Below are positions 8,979 to 16,070 of a stretch of 43,871 nt of DNA, piece by piece; the stretch's first letter is position 1; each line of letters starts with the position of its first letter. Source of the DNA: Cellulomonas hominis (GTDB lineage: Bacteria > Actinomycetota > Actinomycetes > Actinomycetales > Cellulomonadaceae); contig NZ_SZYE01000009.1 of the NCBI RefSeq assembly GCF_005239125.1, forward strand, positions 1 through 43,871, written 5' to 3'. The notes beneath the pieces were generated by a model that made no database searches, was not told where the DNA came from, and saw nothing but the letters and a program-made list of their open reading frames with translations. The position numbers and the translations under genes are program-made.

Positions 8979-9814
8979 TTGGTGGTCCTTTCCCAGGAGA
9001 GCAGGAAGCGCTCGAGGAGGTTCATGAGGAAGGTGAGGACGAGCACGATCGCCATGACGACGACCAGTCCGGCGAGCACGAGGCCGACCGTGAAGTTGGA
9101 CGAGCCGAGCAGGATCATGTGACCCACCCCGGCGTCCGAGGAGATGTACTCCCCGACGATGGCGCCGACGACGGCGAAGCCGACGTTGAGCTTGAGCCCG
9201 GAGACGATCCAGGGCAGGGCGCCGGGGGCGACGACCTTGGTGAAGATCTGCCCGGTCGAGGCGCCGAACGACCGCATGAGGTCGATCTGGTCCGGGTCGG
9301 CGCGCTGCGCCCCCCGGTACGAGGAGGTCAGGGAGACGACGACGCAGGAGAAGCCGACGATCATGATCTTGGACATCAGCCCGGTGCCGAACCAGATGAT
9401 CGTCATCGGGGCGATCGCCAGGACCGGGATCGCGCCGATCGCGGCGATGAACGGCGCCGTGTAGTCCGCGACGAACCGCGAGTACCAGAGCGCCAGGCCG
9501 AGGACCGAGCCGCCCACCGCACCGACGAGGAACCCGAGGGCGACCTCCGTGACCGTGGTGCGGACGTCCACCGCCAGGTCGCCGGAGGCGGCCCGCCGGG
9601 ACAGCGAGTCCAGCACCTGCGACGGGCTGGAGAACAGGAAGGTGTTGACCGTGCCGGCCCGCGCGCCCAGCTCCCACGCGCCCAGCAGGACGACCACGGT
9701 CGCCACCTGCAGGACGACGAGCAGGGTGCGCCGGGACCCGAGCCGCCGGCGCGACCGGGCCGGAGCCGCGGTTGTGGCCCGCGCGGGGGCCGTGGTCTCG
9801 ATCGCGGTCGCCAT
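8975..9814 (-). CDS. ABC transporter permease, SsuC/TauC type
   Basis: 279 residues with about six membrane segments and the cytoplasmic EAA-type loop (SSYRGAQRADPDQIDLMRSFGASTGQIFTKVVAPGALPWIVSGL) that contacts the ATPase. The N-terminal ~30 residues are an Ala/Thr/Arg-rich cytoplasmic tail. The ATG at 9814 overlaps the ATPase stop by one base (TGATG), and its stop overlaps the binding-protein start, so the three transporter genes are translationally coupled. Confidence 0.92.
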   Translation of the reverse strand: MATAIETTAPARATTAAPARSRRRLGSRRTLLVVLQVATVVVLLGAWELGARAGTVNTFLFSSPSQVLDSLSRRAASGDLAVDVRTTVTEVALGFLVGAVGGSVLGLALWYSRFVADYTAPFIAAIGAIPVLAIAPMTIIWFGTGLMSKIMIVGFSCVVVSLTSSYRGAQRADPDQIDLMRSFGASTGQIFTKVVAPGALPWIVSGLKLNVGFAVVGAIVGEYISSDAGVGHMILLGSSNFTVGLVLAGLVVVMAIVLVLTFLMNLLERFLLSWERTTK

Positions 9815-10605
9815 CAGGCCGCCCTCCCCGCGTCGACCGGGCGGGTGCCGATCGAGCGCCAGATCCGCTCGTAGTACTCGTTGAACCGGGGCGCCAGGCG
9901 GCGCTCCTCGATGCGCAGGCTGTCGGTGCCCAGGTCGACGCGGATCTCCTCGACGACCTGGCCGGGGTGCGCCTTGAGCACGTACACCCGGTCGGAGAGC
10001 GTGACCGCCTCCTCGATGTCGTGCGTGACGAACACGACCGCCTTGCCCGACCGGCGGACGGTCGCGAGCAGCTCGCTCTCGAGCTCGATCTTCAGCGGGT
10101 AGTCGAGCGCCTTGTACGCCTCGTCCATCAGGACGACCTCGGGGTCCATGACCATCGTCCGCATGAGCGCGGCCCGCTGGCGCATGCCGCCGGAGATCTG
10201 CGACGGCAGCCGGTCCTCGTAGCCGGTCAGGTTGTAGACCTCGAACAGCCGGGCCGCGCGCTCGCGCGCCTCGCGCCGGGGGACCTTGCGGACCTCGAGC
10301 CCGAGGACGACGTTCTGCAGGATCGTCCGCCATGGGAGCAGCAGGTCCTTCTGCAGGACGTACCCGATCTCCGGGGTCGCGGTGCCGGTGGTCTGCCGGC
10401 CCTTCACCCAGACCTCGCCGTAGGTGGGCTGCAGCAGCCCGGTCATGATGTTGAACAGCGTGCTCTTGCCGCAGCCCGACGGCCCGACGAAGGACACGAG
10501 CTCCCCGGGGTCGGCGTGGAAGTCGATGCCCCGCAGGACCTCGATCTCGCCGCCGGGGACGTCGTAGTGCTTGCCGATGCCGCGGGCCTCGATCGCGTGC
10601 GTCAT
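9814..10605 (-). CDS. ABC transporter ATPase, SsuB/TauB type
   Basis: 263 residues, complete. Walker A GPSGCGKST (~42-50), Q-loop YVLQKDLLLPWRT, signature ISGGMRQRAALMR, Walker B VVLMDEAYKALD, and the switch His in VFVTHDIEEAVTLSDR. The Walker B stretch reads DEAYKALD, where DEPFGALD is usual; the catalytic Glu is kept. It drives uptake through the downstream permease. The ATG at 10605 overlaps the nitrilase stop (ATGA). Confidence 0.93.
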   Translation of the reverse strand: MTHAIEARGIGKHYDVPGGEIEVLRGIDFHADPGELVSFVGPSGCGKSTLFNIMTGLLQPTYGEVWVKGRQTTGTATPEIGYVLQKDLLLPWRTILQNVVLGLEVRKVPRREARERAARLFEVYNLTGYEDRLPSQISGGMRQRAALMRTMVMDPEVVLMDEAYKALDYPLKIELESELLATVRRSGKAVVFVTHDIEEAVTLSDRVYVLKAHPGQVVEEIRVDLGTDSLRIEERRLAPRFNEYYERIWRSIGTRPVDAGRAA

Positions 10606-11492
10606 GCCGCCTGCCCTCCTTCCGGGCGCCGGACCTCGGCCGGCGCCAGATCGCGGTGGTCCTTGAGGAACGAGTAGCCGAGGTAGCCGACCGTGCGGGC
10701 GCGCACGGTCTCGGCGCGGTCGACCGTCGCGAACGCGACGCCCTCGGTCGCACCGGTGTCGGCGCGGACGACGCCGTCCGGCCCGACGACGCGGCTGCCG
10801 CCCGGGTAGGTGAAGCCGCCGAGCCGGCCGACCAGGTTCGCGCCGACGAACCAGGTCTGGTTCTCCAGCGCCCGCACCCGGGTGAACAGGTCGAACGCGC
10901 CGACCATGCGGTCCTCGTGCACCGGCGCCGCCGGGTCGTCCACGCCCCACGCGGTCGGGAGCACCAGCAGGTCCGCCCCCGACAGGGCCAGGCTGCGGGT
11001 CGACTCCGGGAAGCACAGGTCGTAGCAGATGAGCATCCCGATCCGCCCGAGCGGCGTCTCGAGCACGGTGAAGCCGTCACCCGGGTGGTACAGGTGCTTC
11101 TCGTCGCCGGGCTGGTGCACCTTCCGGTACGACCCCACGACCCCGTCCGGCCCGACCAGCACCGCCGTGTTGTAGAGGACCTCGGCGCGGACCTCGTCGC
11201 GCTCGGTCATGCCGAACACCACGTGCACGCCGTGCCGGGCGGCCGCGTCGGCCAGCGCCCGCACGCTCGGGCCGGTGGCGACCGGCTCCGCGTGCTCGAC
11301 CTGGTACGTCACGTGCGACAGGGCGTAGTCGGTCAGGCTGGGCAGGTAGCCCTGCAGGCACTGCTCCGGGAACACCACCAGGTCCGCGCCCTGCTCCGCG
11401 CACGACGCGACCGTCGCCAGCATCGAGGCGAGGTTCGCCGCCTTGTCGTGCACCGCGCGCATCGCCACCGCCGCGACCGTGATCCGCTGCAC
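10602..11492 (-). CDS. Carbon-nitrogen hydrolase (nitrilase superfamily)
   Basis: 296 residues with the nitrilase-superfamily triad: Glu in VVFPEQCLQGY, Lys in GSYRKVHQPGDEKHLYHPG, and nucleophile Cys in GMLICYDLCFPES. The family hydrolyses nitriles, amides or N-carbamoyl compounds in the cytosol; the sequence looks closer to the N-carbamoyl/amidohydrolase branches than to true nitrilases (weak judgement). It is the first gene of the operon, with GTG at 11492 and GAGGAGG 7 bases upstream. GlnR-like half-sites lie 75-110 bp upstream. A general ammonia-yielding hydrolase fed by the ABC importer is the simplest reading. Confidence 0.9.
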   Translation of the reverse strand: MQRITVAAVAMRAVHDKAANLASMLATVASCAEQGADLVVFPEQCLQGYLPSLTDYALSHVTYQVEHAEPVATGPSVRALADAAARHGVHVVFGMTERDEVRAEVLYNTAVLVGPDGVVGSYRKVHQPGDEKHLYHPGDGFTVLETPLGRIGMLICYDLCFPESTRSLALSGADLLVLPTAWGVDDPAAPVHEDRMVGAFDLFTRVRALENQTWFVGANLVGRLGGFTYPGGSRVVGPDGVVRADTGATEGVAFATVDRAETVRARTVGYLGYSFLKDHRDLAPAEVRRPEGGQAA

Positions 11493-11565
11493 CCGTCCAC
11501 CTCCTCGTCCGCCCCGCCGGCCTGGTGCCGGCGCCGGGGATGTCGAGAAAGTTAGGGAGCGGTCG

Positions 11566-11603
11566 GTAACGGGCGCGGTCCGCGGAGGTAACCAGGCAGT
11601 TAC
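11566..11603 (-). promoter_or_regulatory. Candidate GlnR-type nitrogen-control site before the nitrilase operon
   Basis: On the minus strand GTAAC (11603-11599) is followed after 6 bases by GTTAC (11592-11588), and another GTTAC lies at 11570-11566, exactly 22 bp from the previous one. GlnR boxes use pentamer half-sites every 11 bp, and the glnA promoter in this window shows that phase. The b-type half-sites here are weaker (GTTAC rather than GAAAC), so this is a candidate only. Confidence 0.45.
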
Positions 11604-11766
11604 GCCACCTGGCCGGCGCCGCGCGCCCGCGCCGCACCAGGGCGGGGGCGTCCGGGGACGCGGGGATCCGCCAGTGCGCGCCCGGGGCGGATCCCGCGAT
11701 GCGAGACGGCGCGGGGGCGCCAGCGCGTGTCGGCACGAGCCCGGCGCCGGGTCGACGTGGGCGCCG

Positions 11767-11830
11767 GCGGGGGTGTCAGCGGGGTGTCGGCGGGGGTGTC
11801 AGCGGCGTCAGCGGGGGTGTCGGCGGGGTC
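11767..11830. repeat. G-rich short tandem repeat
   Basis: About six imperfect units of the form RGCGGGGGTGTC in 64 bp, with several runs of 4-5 G that could form a quadruplex on the plus strand. It lies just beyond the second glnA-like terminator, between that junction and the nitrilase promoter. No coding function seen; the rest of 11604-11766 shows nothing recognisable. Confidence 0.7.
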
Positions 11831-11840
11831 GGAGACGCCA

Positions 11841-11874
11841 CGAGGGGCGCCTCCCTGACGGGAGACGCCCCTCG
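11841..11874 (-). terminator. Terminator hairpin at the internal junction
   Basis: 15-bp stem with one mismatch and a TGAC loop, 27 bp past the orphan LYYDV stop. Same position and orientation as the glnA terminator but different sequence. Confidence 0.75.
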
Positions 11875-11919
11875 CATGCGCACTGACCGGGAGCAGCCGA
11901 TCAGACGTCGTAGTAAAGC
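11841..11919 (-). repeat. Second glnA 3'-end copy with its own terminator
   Basis: On the minus strand the bases 11919-11901 encode LYYDV plus a TGA stop, as at the end of glnA, and GGGAGCAGCC follows as it does after both other copies. A hairpin (arms 11841-11855 and 11860-11874, one mismatch) sits where the glnA terminator would, with an unrelated stem sequence. This reads as an internal junction between two elements inserted in tandem at the same site. It is more diverged than the 1162 and 38303 copies. Confidence 0.65.
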
Positions 11920-11997
11920 CCGGTCGATGGACGAGCCGTAGGCGTTCTCGCTGTTCAGCACCTTCTCGGCCCGCCGGCTCGTCGGAGCATGTGCGTC

Positions 11998-12053
11998 TGA
12001 TGTGCAGGGTGGATGCGTCATCGCGACCTCTCCAGTGGCACGCGTTGTGGCAA
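11998..12053 (-). repeat. 56-bp leader block, copy 2
   Basis: The minus strand carries TGCCAC at 12052-12047 and 12040-12035 (12-bp spacing), a GGAGAGG ribosome-binding site, and ATG at 12021 opening a peptide MTHPPCTS that runs through the orphan glnA end into the G-rich repeat. It stands in the same relation to the glnA-like end as copy 1 does, about 80-100 bp away. Confidence 0.7.
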
Positions 12054-12127
12054 GTCTGCTCGTCGTCTCACCGCGACACAACGGTGTTGGCCGCCCAAGC
12101 GATGGTCACGCCAGGCAGACTGGCCCG

Positions 12128-12826
12128 ATGGCGCAGCGCTCGCTCCGCGTGAACCAGAGCCCGGATCTGCCAGACGTCCTGCTCCACATGACGCGACGCT
12201 GGGGAACGCCGTCACCGGGGCTGCAAGAGGACATCCAGAGGTTGGACGCGATTCAGCGACTCGCCAGTGTGCTCCACCAGCGACGTCTGCGTTGGGGCAT
12301 GCCCTTCGACACGACCTGGCCTGTCGTGTCGTTCACTCAGACCACGCGTCGGGCCTTGCGCGGGCTGTCGTCTCGTTACGACCAGGTTGGTCTCGCGTTC
12401 GACAAGCAGCGCGTCTGGGACGACGGCGGAGGTCCGGTCCACTACGTCCGTGGCGACGAATGGGACGCATGGCGCACGGCGCCCATCCCAGAACCGATGC
12501 GCTCGCGAGGTGTGCGCCTGTGGCCGGGATGGGACGGCGCGATCACGCCGGAGAACTTCTTGTCTGGAGAGGTACGCGGCTCGTCGGAGTGGCTCCACGA
12601 ACGCGAGTGGCGAATCCCGAAGATCGTTGGCGGCGACGACTGGGGCTGGCCGTTTGGTGCGGCGGACGTCCGCTTCTTGATCCTGGCCGCACCGTGGCGA
12701 AGGGAGAAGCTCCTGGAGCAGGTCGCGGAGTGGAAAGGGGACGTCGATTGGGTGGCTTCGCTTCCCGTCGCCTTCGTCTCGGAAGATTCTGCCACCTTTG
12801 TCGGAGCCGAAGACCTTTGGCCGTGA
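12128..12826 (+). CDS. AbiGi/DUF2971-like putative defence protein
   Basis: 232 residues. The layout matches AbiGi-type antitoxins and DUF2971 proteins: an N-terminal LLHMTR strand, a PVVSFTQTTRRALRGL segment in the place of the usual C-F/D-I motif, RYDQVGLAFDKQRVWDDGG followed by PVHYVR, and the late HEREWRI motif shared by this superfamily. Members occur in abortive-infection loci, but the biochemical role is not settled. ATG at 12128; the upstream region includes leader block copy 2 on the other strand. No toxin partner of AbiGii type is adjacent, so it may act alone or with the neighbouring SLATT protein (inference). Confidence 0.55.
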   Translation: MAQRSLRVNQSPDLPDVLLHMTRRWGTPSPGLQEDIQRLDAIQRLASVLHQRRLRWGMPFDTTWPVVSFTQTTRRALRGLSSRYDQVGLAFDKQRVWDDGGGPVHYVRGDEWDAWRTAPIPEPMRSRGVRLWPGWDGAITPENFLSGEVRGSSEWLHEREWRIPKIVGGDDWGWPFGAADVRFLILAAPWRREKLLEQVAEWKGDVDWVASLPVAFVSEDSATFVGAEDLWP

Positions 12827-13012
12827 GTCGTGACGCGACTGGACCGACGTTGTCTCGGCCACGCGCGAAGCGCCCGTCCTCTACTCGAGGTCGCGGGGCG
12901 GTCTTATCGCTCGTCGTGACGTCCTACTCGCGTCGGTGGCTACGAGGGATGTGGTTGGTACGGGCGGCCGGCAGGTCGGTCCGCATTCCTCGGGGCCTCC
13001 CCTCTTGCTAAC

Positions 13013-13702
13013 TCAGGTGCGCTGAGCTCGTGGCACTTTAGCGCGCGCCCACTCGTGTAGGCGTGGCGGGTATTGCGGCGATGACTCCGCCACCTGCTCC
13101 CACGATTTGTTGATTTCTGACATCGCGACAAGCAGTTCTGAGTGTGGCTTTGCCGATGCGGAGAGCAGTTCCGCCCTCCTGCGGAGTGATCCGAACTGCA
13201 ACGCTGACGCCGTGTGTCGAGCGGACCGCGCGGAGTAGTCCATGAACGCGACCAGTGCGGTGAGCGCAGCGGTCCCGATGGAGGCGGCGCTAACAAGCCA
13301 GAGGGCCCAGCCGCGCGGCGTGTCCTGCAACCCAGCGAACGCGCTGGTGCCAACACCAGCCGCGACGATCGTCGCGGTGACGCCCAGTCCCCAGTGCCGA
13401 CGGTGTAGAGCCGCGGCAGCGCGACTATGCGCGATGTGCTCGATGTGGAGGCCGTTGATCCACTGGCGCAGTCTGAAATCCAACTCATCGCGAGACGCAG
13501 TTGGTGCGTTCTGTGGAGGCTGCGTGGCGCTGGCCGACGAGTTCACAGCCTGAGAATAGTCTGCCGAGAGCCCGAGGGGCGCCCTCTCCGGTGAACGATG
13601 TTCAAGCTCGGGGAGCAACTCGTACGCGGCTAGCACGGCGCTGGTCAGAAGAGTGCTCGCCTTCCGGTCTTGTGCGCCTGATGTGCAGGGTGGATGCGGC
13701 AC
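13013..13702 (-). CDS. SLATT-domain membrane protein
   Basis: 229 residues. Residues ~70-229 show the SLATT pattern: a helix with WINGLHIEHIAHSRAAAALHRRHW, two membrane segments (LGVTATIVAAGVGTSAFAG and ALWLVSAASIGTAALTALVAFM), then a long amphipathic helix and SWEQVAESSPQYP near the end. SLATT proteins are proposed pore-forming effectors tied to nucleotide-signal or other immune systems. The GTG at 13702 lies within leader block copy 3, so its first residues (MPHPPCTSG) resemble the leader peptides of copies 1 and 2; residues 1-60 are otherwise unlike SLATT. No cyclase gene is nearby. Confidence 0.75.
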   Translation of the reverse strand: MPHPPCTSGAQDRKASTLLTSAVLAAYELLPELEHRSPERAPLGLSADYSQAVNSSASATQPPQNAPTASRDELDFRLRQWINGLHIEHIAHSRAAAALHRRHWGLGVTATIVAAGVGTSAFAGLQDTPRGWALWLVSAASIGTAALTALVAFMDYSARSARHTASALQFGSLRRRAELLSASAKPHSELLVAMSEINKSWEQVAESSPQYPPRLHEWARAKVPRAQRT

Positions 13703-13734
13703 GGTCGCCCCTGATGTGGCAGGTGTTATGGCAG
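13679..13734 (-). repeat. 56-bp leader block, copy 3
   Basis: Third copy of the block found at 1341 and 11998. Repeats TGCCAT (13733-13728) and TGCCAC (13721-13716) keep the 12-bp spacing, followed by AGGGG and GTG at 13702. Here the leader ORF is a real gene (SLATT), unlike the other copies. The block is directly upstream of translation, so it likely carries the promoter. Confidence 0.7.
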
Positions 13735-13841
13735 TCGTCCTGCGGTAGCCCGTCATGCCGGGAGGTTTGACTCGTGAGGACACCGCGCTGCTGACCTCAC
13801 CCCGGGTTCGCGGGGGCGACGGCTACGGCAGGACCGCGTGG

Positions 13842-14065
13842 CTAACGGCCGCTCAACGCGTCTCCGAGGCACTCCGCGACGGCCTGCAGCTCGGCGAGGT
13901 CGACGCCGAGGTCTGCGCGGAGCGCGACGACGGTGGTGCACCCGGCACCCGGCACCCGGCACGAGAGGTTCGCGCCGTCGGGATCGGAGCGGAGACGATG
14001 TCGGCGTACTCGCCGACGTCGTCGAACCGCCTCGCCCGCCCGGTGACGCGGATGTGGTGGAGCAC
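13842..14065 (-). pseudogene. Possible frame-shifted small gene
   Basis: Minus strand from GTG 14065 reads LHHIRVTGRARRFDDVGEYAD..., protein-like until about 13980, then out of frame. The neighbouring frame continues protein-like as DGANLSC and ALRADLGVDLAELQAVAECLG to a TAG at 13842. A run of short GGTGCCG repeats lies just after the switch. I do not recognise the family. It may be a decayed gene; the rest of 13735-14246 holds nothing I can support. Confidence 0.3.
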
Positions 14066-14246
14066 TGCCCGCTCCTTTTACCACGACATCGCTCACCTCG
14101 CCGGGCACAGGCCTGGTCCGCCTCCCCACGCGCCGGGCGAACCGGCTGAGGTCGACGCCGGAGCCGGGCGCGCGTGTGCGACCCAGCGGTCCGGCCTCCG
14201 GAGACGGACCGGAACCTCGACCGGGGGCGTCACGGCGTCGCGATCT

Positions 14247-16070
14247 CTAGCTCGGCGAATGAAGCATGTCGTGGACTTGAGCACCTAGAGGGTGCCGAAG
14301 GCCGGACGCGCGACGGACCGGGCGCCGGCACGCCATCAGCACGGACTCGGGCGCGGCGAGGACGTGCAACCCGTCGCGGGCCCGGGTGATGGCCGTGTAC
14401 AGCAGTTCACGTGTCAGTAGCGGCGAGGTCGCCGGCGGCAGGACAACGGTCACCTTGCTGAACTGGCTGCCTTGGGACCGGTGGATCGTCATCGCGTGCA
14501 CCGGGCTGACCGCGGGAAGCCGGTGCAGCCGGACGAGTCGCGGCTGGGTCGGGTCACCGAACGCTGCGGCGGTGGCGTTCATCGATGACTGCGGGGCGCT
14601 CACCACGACGCCGGTGTCTCCGTTCGACAGGCGCGTGGCAGGGTCGTTCGCGTTCACGATCAGTGGCAGACCGACCGGCCAGCGTTCACCGGGGGAAGCC
14701 GAGCCGGCGCCGATCCACTCGCGGGCGAGGTCGCCGAACCGTGCGATCCCCGCTCGACCCTCACGGTGTGCCAGGAGCAGGCGATGCTCGTTGAGCGCTT
14801 GCAGCGCGGCGGTGGCGTCCCCGGCGGTTGCCGCGGCCATCATCAACTGCCCGGCGTGCCGAACGTCGTCGGCCACGTCATGAAGGTCTGCCGGTCCAGC
14901 CCACTGCCCCGGGAGCTCGGTGAACCGGACGGTCGGTCCGCCGGCGCGCAACAGGGCGAGCGCGTGTTCACCGTCGCCGGTGCGGACGGCGTCGGCGAGC
15001 TGCCCAAGCTCGGTGCCGAATCGGTAGTTGTGCTCCAGCCGGACCAGTCCACCGGGCAGAGACGCGACGAGGTCCGCCAAGACTGCGCCGGCCTCGACGG
15101 ACGCGAGCTGGTCGGGGTCGCCCACCAGGATCAGCCGGGCGTCCGGTCGCACGGCGTCGAAGAGCCGGGCCATCAGCGGCAGCGACACCATCGAGGCCTC
15201 GTCGACGATGACCACGTCGTGGGGGAGCGGGTGGGTGCCGTCGTGCCGGAACGGGCGGCCGGGTCGCGCGCCGAGCAGGCGGTGCAGGGTGCTGGCGGTG
15301 AGGTCCGTCAGTGGGGTGCGGTCGCCGGGTGGTAGGCGCTGGGCCTCCTGGGAGATCGACTCGTGCAGTCGTGCGGCTGCCTTCCCAGTGGGGGCTGCCA
15401 GCGCAACCTGCAGGTCAGGCCCTAGCGTGTCGTGCAAGGCGGCGAGGAGCCGGGTGACCGTCGTGGTCTTACCGGTCCCAGGTCCGCCGGTGATGACGGT
15501 CAGTCGGCGGGCGCCGGCGGTGCGGACCGCGAGCCGTTGCTGCTCCTCGTGCGCTTCGGGGAGCAGGCGTGCGGCTGCTGCTTCGAGGACGGTGGTGTCG
15601 ACCTCCGCCGGTGCCGTGGTGCGTGCATGGACACGCTCGCGGATCAGGAGCTCGTCGCGCCAGTACCGGTCGAGGTAGACCCGTCCGTCGACCCACCGCA
15701 CGGGCCGGTTCGAGTTCCCGGATGGTCCGTCGGCGATCAGGACCGACCTGCGCACCGCGGCGTGCCAGCTGGCGGGGTCCGGCCAGGGGAGGGGGGGTAA
15801 CCCGGCGCGATCGTCACCGTCGGCTGGGTCACGATCGGCGTGAGTGTCGGCCGCGTCGTCCAGGTTGATGCACACCGACCCGGTGCGGGCGGCTCGCACC
15901 GTCAGGGCGACGGCCAGCAGGACGTCCTCTGAGGTCTCGCCCGCGGCCGCGGACAGCCGGCGGGCGACGTGCACGTCGCCGGACTCCAGGACGCCGGCGT
16001 CGATGAACGGGTCGAGTCGGTCGCCGGTGCGCTGGGGGACGCGCGGGTCCGCCGGTCGAGGAGCGGTCAT
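14247..16070 (-). CDS. recD: Exodeoxyribonuclease V subunit alpha (RecD helicase)
   Basis: 607 residues, typical RecD length. Walker A GGPGTGKTTT at 195-204, then APTGKAAARL (motif Ia), VVIVDEASMVSLPLM (motif II), ILVGDPDQLASVEAGAVLADL (motif III), LEHNYRF (motif IV) and the late MTIHRSQGSQF and LLYTAITRARDGLHVL (motifs V-VI). RecD is the 5'-3' motor of RecBCD, which unwinds and degrades linear double-stranded DNA and loads RecA. The ATG at 16070 overlaps the recB stop, so it is the last gene of recC-recB-recD. Confidence 0.95.
   Translation of the reverse strand: MTAPRPADPRVPQRTGDRLDPFIDAGVLESGDVHVARRLSAAAGETSEDVLLAVALTVRAARTGSVCINLDDAADTHADRDPADGDDRAGLPPLPWPDPASWHAAVRRSVLIADGPSGNSNRPVRWVDGRVYLDRYWRDELLIRERVHARTTAPAEVDTTVLEAAAARLLPEAHEEQQRLAVRTAGARRLTVITGGPGTGKTTTVTRLLAALHDTLGPDLQVALAAPTGKAAARLHESISQEAQRLPPGDRTPLTDLTASTLHRLLGARPGRPFRHDGTHPLPHDVVIVDEASMVSLPLMARLFDAVRPDARLILVGDPDQLASVEAGAVLADLVASLPGGLVRLEHNYRFGTELGQLADAVRTGDGEHALALLRAGGPTVRFTELPGQWAGPADLHDVADDVRHAGQLMMAAATAGDATAALQALNEHRLLLAHREGRAGIARFGDLAREWIGAGSASPGERWPVGLPLIVNANDPATRLSNGDTGVVVSAPQSSMNATAAAFGDPTQPRLVRLHRLPAVSPVHAMTIHRSQGSQFSKVTVVLPPATSPLLTRELLYTAITRARDGLHVLAAPESVLMACRRPVRRASGLRHPLGAQVHDMLHSPS

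Noticed and set aside
2006-9122. Very long plus-strand ORFs across this region
   Set aside because: They are antisense shadows of minus-strand genes with well-supported motifs, caused by high GC. Only the GntR part (4394-5299) is real.
13755-14288. Plus-strand ORF of 177 residues
   Set aside because: Composition is irregular with no domain pattern, and the minus strand looks more protein-like in the same place.
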